A stretch of DNA of 13,616 nt, from contig JABYQS010000771.1 in assembly GCA_022592435.1 (NCBI GenBank), forward strand, positions 1 to 13,616, given 5' to 3'. The DNA comes from Cerioporus squamosus. Taxonomy: Eukaryota; Basidiomycota; Agaricomycetes; Polyporales; Polyporaceae. The notes under the pieces are model-generated. The model was not told where the DNA came from, searched no databases, and saw only the letters and a program-made list of their open reading frames with translations. This document shows, piece after piece, positions 7,968-13,616 of the stretch (the first letter of the stretch is position 1; each line of letters starts with the position of its first letter). The position numbers and the translations under genes are program-made.

Positions 7968-9768
7968 CTACACAACCTGCCCCAATCCGACTCCCAGCAC
8001 TACCCCCACCATTGCAACCGACGCCCACCATGTCCAGCCCTCGCCATTCTCTTGCGGTGCATACGGCGTTCCCCCGAAGTAGCACCGCAGCGTCGCCCCG
8101 ATGGTGCCCATGGTATAATCGATATCTTGCCCCCTCGCGATTCGCCGGAGCATGATGTTGTACCAGTTCACGCTTGCGGAGGCTCCTATGATCCGCGGCA
8201 CGCGTGCTGGGACAACAGTCCAGATGAGAGTCAGGATGTAGCAAATGAGCCGCTCGAGCATGCGGAGACTCAGCAGGGAGCGTGGCCGTTGGCCGAGCTC
8301 GGTCTGCGCTGGAGGGTCCGTCATGAAGGCCGGAGTGTGGTTCTTGATCGCGGAGGAGAGTTCCTTCGGCAGCTCGGGATGCAGGACAGAAAGTCGCGCG
8401 ATTCCGAGCAAGTGCGCGTGGTCGTGCGCCAGCACAGATGTCATCCGAGGCAATGTGTTCAACCCGCCGGTTAGGACGACGACAGGTGGCGGCCTATTGG
8501 TCACGGTCGGAGCGCAGCTGGCCAGGATGCCCATGCTCTTCTCGGCAAACGATTCAAAGATGACTTGTCGAGGCGACTTGAAGTTCTCAACGGTATCGAT
8601 GAATTCTACCACAAGTCAGTCTTTCTGGATGCCTCGGTACTGAAAACACGAAGGGTACGCACGAGGATCCTCGTAGTCACCGCCGCTGACTTCGATGAAG
8701 TCGACGAGACCCCACTTCCCAATCTCACGCACATGTTCCAATGCACGGTTCTCCTGGGTATTGCCGTCGCCCACGTAATCCGCGGAGTTGAGTTTCACAC
8801 CGACAACGAAGTCGTCTGGCACAACCCCAGGTGCACGGATGGCGAAGACGACATCGCGTAGGAAGTGGAGAGGATCGCGTTCTGCCGAGTACTCGTCCGT
8901 ACGTCGATTGCTCTATATTCGACTCAGCTGGTGCCCCCTTGCACGCAACGCATGAAGACTGAACTTGCCTTCGGCGAGATGAACTGACTGATGAGGTCTG
9001 CAATGCGACGAAGTCAGGTGGGTCGAAAAAAAGGCGGCGGAAAGACACCTACAACCATGAGCGGCGTGTACTTCGACGCCATCGAAACCACTCCTGGCGG
9101 CCATTTGCGCTCCTTGGACAAACTGGCCGACGGCCCGTTGAATATCGGTCAGAGTCATCTCCTTCGGTACCTGGAGCATCAACCAATGCGCCAGCCCGGA
9201 CAACCAGCCCTCCTTCCCCTTGTGCGACGCCCCAACCGGGACAGCACTAGGTGCCAGCGAGGGAGCAAAGAGCGGCCGGCCGCTGTAGAAGTTCATGGAC
9301 TGCCGCCCGCCATGCGATAACTGTACGATCGCAAGCGAAGTCTTTCCCGAGTCCTTGGCATCCACGTGTGCAGGGGGCTCGGGCGAGCCGAAGTGCATGA
9401 CATTTGCAAGTGCGCGCCAGGGAGCGAGGGTCTCGTCGGTGAGGACGTCCGGCACGATCATGTCACGCCCGAGGGGAAGATGGTCCTTTGCAACTTGAAC
9501 GTTGCCGGTGATGACCATGCCCCAGTCGCCTGCGGCCCACCTGGCATAAAGTGCGAGGATCCCCGAATGCGGCGGTGAACCCCACAAGGGCGCAAAATGC
9601 TCGTACATTGGGGCCTGGAAGTATAAGGTTTCAGCACGCGACGAAGAGGAGCTGTCCGGTGTAGATGCGACGAGTTCTGGGCATCATACCGGCATCATAC
9701 GAACGTACCTTGACGAGTCTGCTAGGCACGACGCGTCCGCATGGAAGGGTCACGGAGGTGAATATTTT
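7968..9768 (-). CDS. OYE-family NADH:flavin oxidoreductase with C-terminal membrane tail, first exon unresolved
   Basis: Supported minus-strand exons: 9768-9709, 9614-9053, 8997-8969, 8912-8663, 8605-7968 (512 residues). Introns are 94, 55, 56 and 57 bp; the third uses a GC donor (GCAAGT). Family landmarks in order: TLPCGRVVPSRLVKAPMYEH, WGMVITGNVQV, IVQLSHGGRQSMNF, FDGVEVHAAHGYLISQFISP, SNRRTDEY, DDFVVGVKLNSADY and FIEVSGGDYEDP, followed by SPRQVIFESF. These FMN enzymes use NAD(P)H to reduce activated C=C bonds. HAAH (9057-9068) is the substrate-binding pair. The last 90 residues hold two hydrophobic stretches, one ending the protein at GVVLGVGLGQVV, so it is probably membrane-anchored. The usual YGG after RTDE reads YSAE, lacking the two glycines. 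No in-frame ATG precedes 9768; a candidate first exon is 9914-9893 (MSLHRPK), which needs the AG at 9775-9774 as acceptor. It is divergent from the OPT gene. Confidence 0.92.
9680..9700. repeat. 11 bp tandem duplication in an intron
   Basis: GGCATCATAC occurs at 9680-9689 and again at 9691-9700, separated by one C, inside the 94 bp intron (9708-9615) of the oxidoreductase gene. The duplication accounts for part of that intron's unusual length. Confidence 0.8.
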
Positions 9769-10166
9769 CTGCGCTTGTGCCAGCAGTTCGCGTCGTCGTA
9801 TGGTTCGTCAAGAGCGCCATCTGTCAGCGGGAGCTTCGCCGTTAAACACGGTGCGTTGCAAAGCTAGAACAACAATTTGTACGAGTACACACCCTTGGGA
9901 CGATGGAGTGACATTGCTCAGAGTCGAGTATGTATGCTGGTCGTCGGGAGCCAAGTTGAAGGTGCCGAGCGAGCGCAGCAGCGGCACTGCTCCGGCTTTC
10001 GCGGGATTCAAGCTGTCATATCGGGAAGCGCGACACCCAGGCGCCTGATTTTCTTTGACCTCAGCGCGTTTGCGTCGCAGGTGGTTGAACTCAACTTACC
10101 TCGCGAAAACTGACCGGTTGCGATTCAACACATCGCACGATGCGATGCAGTTCGAGCAGTGCTTTG

Positions 10167-10179
10167 GTCACGACGTGAC
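10167..10179. promoter_or_regulatory. 13 bp palindrome with ACGT cores, candidate operator
   Basis: GTCACG-A-CGTGAC is a perfect inverted repeat about a central A, followed directly by a second ACGT core in GACGTGG. Such cores suit bZIP or bHLH dimers. It lies between the divergent oxidoreductase and OPT genes. Binding is not shown. Confidence 0.35.
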
Positions 10180-10531
10180 GTGGTCAGAAAGGACTGTCAT
10201 GCCGCTCCGAGTCATGCGCACCGGGCCAGTGTGTCTCGGATCTAGTTTCTCACGGGTAACCACCACGACTCGACTTGCCGTAGTCTTCGAAGTGGACTAG
10301 TACTATCTCGCGGCTCGTTCCGGATGTCGGCCTACATCTCGAAGAAGCACGCTCTGATGCTGTATGTAGAACGACACTGCTCAAGAGGAAATGCACACAA
10401 GAGCCCCTTATCTTCAAGTTCTCGACGCTCAGGCTAACACCCGGCAGCTGCAGCCTTCGAGAAACTCCACATCCGGACCGCGGCCTCGGTTATTTTCCCT
10501 TGGTCTTCTCATGGCAGCGGCGTGTGTGCAG

Positions 10532-10544
10532 TTTATATATAAAT
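10532..10544 (+). promoter_or_regulatory. TATA box for the OPT transporter gene
   Basis: A strong TATATATA core (10534-10541) is followed by a pyrimidine-rich stretch (10545-10560), typical of a fungal core promoter. It is about 200 bp before the proposed OPT start, implying a leader of roughly 170 nt or a spliced 5' UTR. Confidence 0.6.
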
Positions 10545-10729
10545 CTCCTCTGCATCTTGCGTTATTCACTGATCTTCTGGTAGACACGTGAACGCTGCCT
10601 GACGGCACCCCACACCGTTATCTGCTGCGAGTCGTTACGCTGGACCTGACGGCCACCCGTAGTTCCCTGCCTGTGTTTTGTAGGCTTATCTTCTGCTCCT
10701 CCAGATAGCGGCTTGCCTCATAAACTTGC

Positions 10730-10762
10730 ATGGCAGGAGGACGATGCACGATGCGGTTCTGA
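10730..10762 (+). other. Ten-codon upstream ORF overlapping the OPT start
   Basis: The first ATG after the TATA box opens a 10-codon frame ending in TGA at 10760-10762. It overlaps the proposed OPT ATG at 10744 in another frame. It could damp OPT translation. It could instead be the true start if a weak intron 10756-10832 (GTTCTG donor) is removed, giving MAGGRCTMR joined in frame to GGYRCSELP. Confidence 0.4.
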
Positions 10763-13317
10763 CGATCCTGCCCTCGCACAGTCATGCTCCTTCCCGACGG
10801 TCAGCCTTCTCTCGGCATGACTGTCCATCCAGAGGAGGGTATCGGTGCTCGGAGCTACCCGCAATCTCTCCGGAGACGTATAACCAGGACGAAGTCGCCA
10901 AATCCGACTATGACGAGAAGGCCGCTTTGGAGGAGATCCTTTCGGTAACCTCGCTCGACAGCAATGAAGAACGCGCCCTGCGCGATCTTGGCACTGATGA
11001 GCCATTCCCAATGGACACAGATGCGCCCGAGGAGCAGCAGTTTACCTTCCGCGCAGTCTTGGTTGGCTGCGGTCTCGGTGCGGTCATCTCCGCGAGCAAG
11101 TGCGATTTTCCTCTGCGTCTCCGTCCTCCAATGGCTCATGCTCTTCCAGCGTATACCTGGGGCTCAAGACCGGATGGACATTCGGAGCTTCTCTCTTCGG
11201 TTCCATCTTTGGCTTCGCTATCCTCAAGCCGCTCTCGAAGGCCCTACCAGAGCATTTGGGCGGCGGTTACTTCGGACCCAAGGAGAATGTCTGCTGCCAG
11301 AGCGCGGCCACGGTATGTCCTTATGTTATATCTGAAGAGTACAGTGCTAACGATACTTCTATCAGGCCGCAGGGTCCCTCGGTTTGCTTTTCACTTCTGG
11401 CTTTCCGGCAGCATATCAGCTTGGGCTGTTAGGAGACGATCCTGTATCCGACTTCGGGTATGCCGTCCAGTCTCCCGTCCTCATCCGCTCCGCTGACACC
11501 ATACATAGCCGCATCATCACGTTCACGCTGTGCTGCGCCTATGTCGGAATATTCTTCACCATGCCGCTGCGCCGTCTCTACATCCTCAAGCTCAAACTCA
11601 CCTTCCCCAGTGCAGTCGCTGCAGCTTATACCATCCGTTCTCTCCACGTCGGCAGGAATGCCGCGGCCAACGCGCGCAAGAAGACGCTCGCACTCATCAT
11701 CTCCTTCGTCGTCGCGATCGTATGGCGCGTTACGAGTGAGTACGCTCCCGGGATCATGTGGGACTGGCACTGGTCCTGGTGGTTCTACAAGGCAGGCTGG
11801 AAGTGGATCATCGCAGCCGAGAGCTGGGTAAGTCATCCACGTCTGGCTCCCGATGCATGCCCGCCGTTGACCAGCATCCCTTCAGGGTTGGATCTGGGAG
11901 TGGACGCCTGCCTTCATCGGCGTCGGACTGCTCGTCCCGATCAACTCGTCCATCTCCTTCGTCGGTGGGTCTGCACTCGCCTGGGCTATCATCGGCCCCG
12001 CCCTCATCGCGACCAATCGTGCGTTCGGCACCCCGATCTCGAGCGACTTTCCCGGATACTTCAACTATGCGAACATGGTGCTCGACGACCCGGTCCACGC
12101 CCCATCCCCGAAGTACTGGATGATCTGGCCTGGATGTGCCGTCTTGCTTTGCGCCAGCATGGCCGAGATCGCGGGAAACGGTTCTGCGGTCATCCGGAGC
12201 ATGGCGCTCGCGATGGAGCCAGTCGTGCACAAAGTCCGCATGTTCATCAGCAGAGGACGCAACCGGGGGAGCGAGGCTGACGTCGTCGGAGAGAAGGTGG
12301 ACGAGTTCCACGACCCCGTCCCTTTGCACGAGCAGGTCCCGTGGTGGATGTGGTCCGGAGGACTCGCCGCCGGGACCGTCCTGACGATGCTCGTCATGAA
12401 GTTCCAGTTCGGGCAGAACGCGGGGGTAACGCTCCTCGCCATCCTCTTCTCGTTCCTCTTCTCGCTGGTGGGCGCAGAGTGCACGGGCCGCGTGTCCGTC
12501 ACCCCAGTGACGACCCTGGGCAACTTCGCGCAGCTCGTATTCGGGGGCATATCCAAGGGCTCCGGGATGGCTCCCGCCGCAAACCAGCTCAATAACGGGC
12601 TGACCGGCATGATCACCCTCGCTGCGTCCGAGCAGGTCGCGGACATGCTCGGTGCGTTTCACATTTCTCCTCTCATACGCGCTCTGGGCCTCGGAGGCAT
12701 GCTCATATCGTTCCACAGGGGATCTGAAGACCACGCATCTACTCGGTGCGTCTCCACGCGTCCAGCTGTATGCCCAATGCTTCGGTGCACTCGTCTCCAT
12801 CTTCCTCTCCGCCGGCATGTACATCGTGTTCGTCAAGGCCTACCCATGCATCAACGAGCTCACCGAAACCACCTGCGCCTTCCCCGCACCCGACGTCGGC
12901 GCCTGGCGCGCGGTCTCCGTCGCAGTGTCTGCCCCTTCGCTTCCCATCCCCCGCTCTTCAGGCATAACCGCGCTCTGCCTCGGCGCGCTCACCATCGTCT
13001 CGACGATCATCAAGTATCGCTTCGTCCGCCCCGAGAGGCGTGGGTGGTTCCCGAACTGGAACGCCGTCGGGATCGCGTTCATCCTGGGCCCGCTGTGCAC
13101 GTACCCTATGGCGATGCTGTTCGGAAGCATCGTCGCGCTCACATGGAGGAAGTACTGGCCCGCCGGTGCGGCCATGTACTGCTACGCGGTTGCGGCGGGT
13201 ATGATTGCTGGGGAAGGACTCGGCGGGATCGCAAACGCGGTGCTGCAGATCGCGGGCGTAGCGGGGTCGGTGAAGGGTACGGCCGTCGGATGTCCCATGG
13301 ACGTCTACTGCGGCTGA
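10744..13317 (+). CDS. OPT-family oligopeptide transporter (YGL114W-like), about 764 aa, 6 exons
   Basis: Exons: 10744-11099, 11150-11312, 11366-11457, 11509-11827, 11886-12651, 12719-13317, with introns of 50-67 bp, GT...AG and matching phases; TGA at 13315-13317. The cytosolic N-terminus is acidic (residues about 45-100), then membrane segments begin. Recognised OPT landmarks: NVYLGLKTGWTFGASLFG (from residue 119), GYFGPKENVCCQSAA, GFPAAYQLGLLG, LTFPSAVAAAYTIRSL, GPALIATNRAFGTPI, VTPVTTLGNFAQLVFGG and LLGASPRVQLYAQCFG. More than a dozen hydrophobic segments and the total length fit the family. OPT proteins are proton-coupled importers of small peptides, glutathione or metal chelates; the substrate of this YGL114W-like branch is not settled. 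The start is the least certain part: the first 40 residues show no family pattern. The gene is divergent from the oxidoreductase, and a MITE copy begins 44 bp past its stop. Confidence 0.95.
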
Positions 13318-13361
13318 GCGGGACATCTTTTTGCGAAAAAGGGTCGACCTAGACTGTATGA
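13318..13361 (+). other. OPT 3' flank truncated by the MITE insertion
   Basis: Only 44 bp lie between the OPT stop and the TA that borders the MITE. They include a T run and an A run (13328-13340) but no AATAAA, so the OPT transcript probably ends within the transposon. Confidence 0.5.
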
Positions 13362-13616
13362 TACAGTCGAATCCCCCTTAACCCATACCATCCAGTAACC
13401 CATAATCCCCGATACCCCATAGATTTTTGGCCTCCCGAAGTCGGGACAGTGGGGATAACCCATAAACTTCCAGTAACCCATACCCCATAGCCATTTGGGG
13501 GTGGCATAACCCATAACTTTGCTTATCTAACAGGCATATCACTGCCGGAATGGGAGCTATCGAGGTGGATTACCATCTCTGATGCCCTATTATTTGTCAG
13601 ATCGGTCCGGACACAC
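13362..13616. mobile_element. Second MITE copy, left 253 bp, cut by window end
   Basis: From the bordering TA (13362-13363) to the last base, the sequence is identical to 7382-7636 at every position I compared. It is in the same orientation and offset by 5980 bp. The base before the TA differs (A here, T at 7381), which fixes the element boundary and supports TA as target site. The right end lies outside the window. Confidence 0.88.

Larger units (their letters stand above)
9769..10743. promoter_or_regulatory. Divergent intergenic region between the oxidoreductase and OPT genes
   Basis: About 970 bp separate the first secure oxidoreductase exon from the OPT start. Its left end probably holds the missing first exon and a first intron of about 120 bp for the oxidoreductase. 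No other coding pattern is convincing on either strand. Candidate sites are a 13 bp palindrome at 10167-10179, a TATA box at 10532-10544 facing the OPT gene, and an E-box CACGTG at 10585-10590. The divergent layout could allow shared control of the two genes; that is inference. Confidence 0.45.

Noticed and set aside
10055..10591. Short plus-strand open frames of 66-81 codons between the divergent genes
   Set aside because: They show no recognisable domain, coding bias or conserved splice pattern, and the TATA box lies inside one of them.
11808..12836. 342-codon minus-strand open frame
   Set aside because: It is antisense to OPT exons with clear family motifs, crosses two introns, and has a biased Arg, Glu and Asp composition typical of a shadow frame.

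Overview
The window reads as a filamentous basidiomycete genome, most likely an Agaricomycete. The genes are GC-rich and cut by many 50-65 bp GT...AG introns with tiny exons. A DUF4470-MYND protein, an F-box orphan, a YGL114W-type OPT transporter and an NADH:flavin oxidoreductase with a C-terminal membrane tail fit this group. The lineage is inferred from gene content and was not tested by any search. No gene order resembles a prokaryotic operon, and I see no RNA genes, CRISPR arrays or viral genes.

Layout. (1) 1-1979, plus: the 3' part of a GH20 beta-N-acetylhexosaminidase gene in 13 exons, cut by the left edge. (2) 2107-5796, minus: a four-exon gene for a 1175-residue protein with an N-terminal DUF4470 domain and a C-terminal MYND zinc finger. 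It converges on GH20 with only 127 bp between stop codons. (3) 5981-7057, minus: a single-exon F-box-like protein. (4) 7382-7831: a complete 446 bp non-autonomous DNA transposon (MITE) with 26 bp inverted ends, a flanking TA on each side and six copies of TAACCCATA. (5) 7968 to about 9768 (first exon perhaps to 9914), minus: an Old Yellow Enzyme-type flavin oxidoreductase with a membrane tail. (6) 10744-13317, plus: a six-exon OPT-family transporter, divergent from gene 5. (7) 13362-13616: the start of a second MITE copy in the same orientation, identical to the first over 255 bp, 44 bp past the OPT stop and cut by the right edge.

The genes look like ordinary chromosomal neighbours with no evident shared pathway. 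GH20 acts on chitin oligosaccharides, OPT proteins move peptides or metal chelates, and the oxidoreductase reduces activated alkenes or related substrates. I found no new multi-gene system. The points most worth a second look are the young MITE family, two apparent losses of conserved active-site-region residues (a Trp in GH20, a Gly-Gly in the oxidoreductase), the DUF4470-MYND architecture in a non-ciliated lineage, and two palindromes in upstream regions.

Gene models were built by hand from splice consensus, reading frame and remembered family motifs. Internal exons are well supported. The starts of the oxidoreductase and the OPT gene are not settled.
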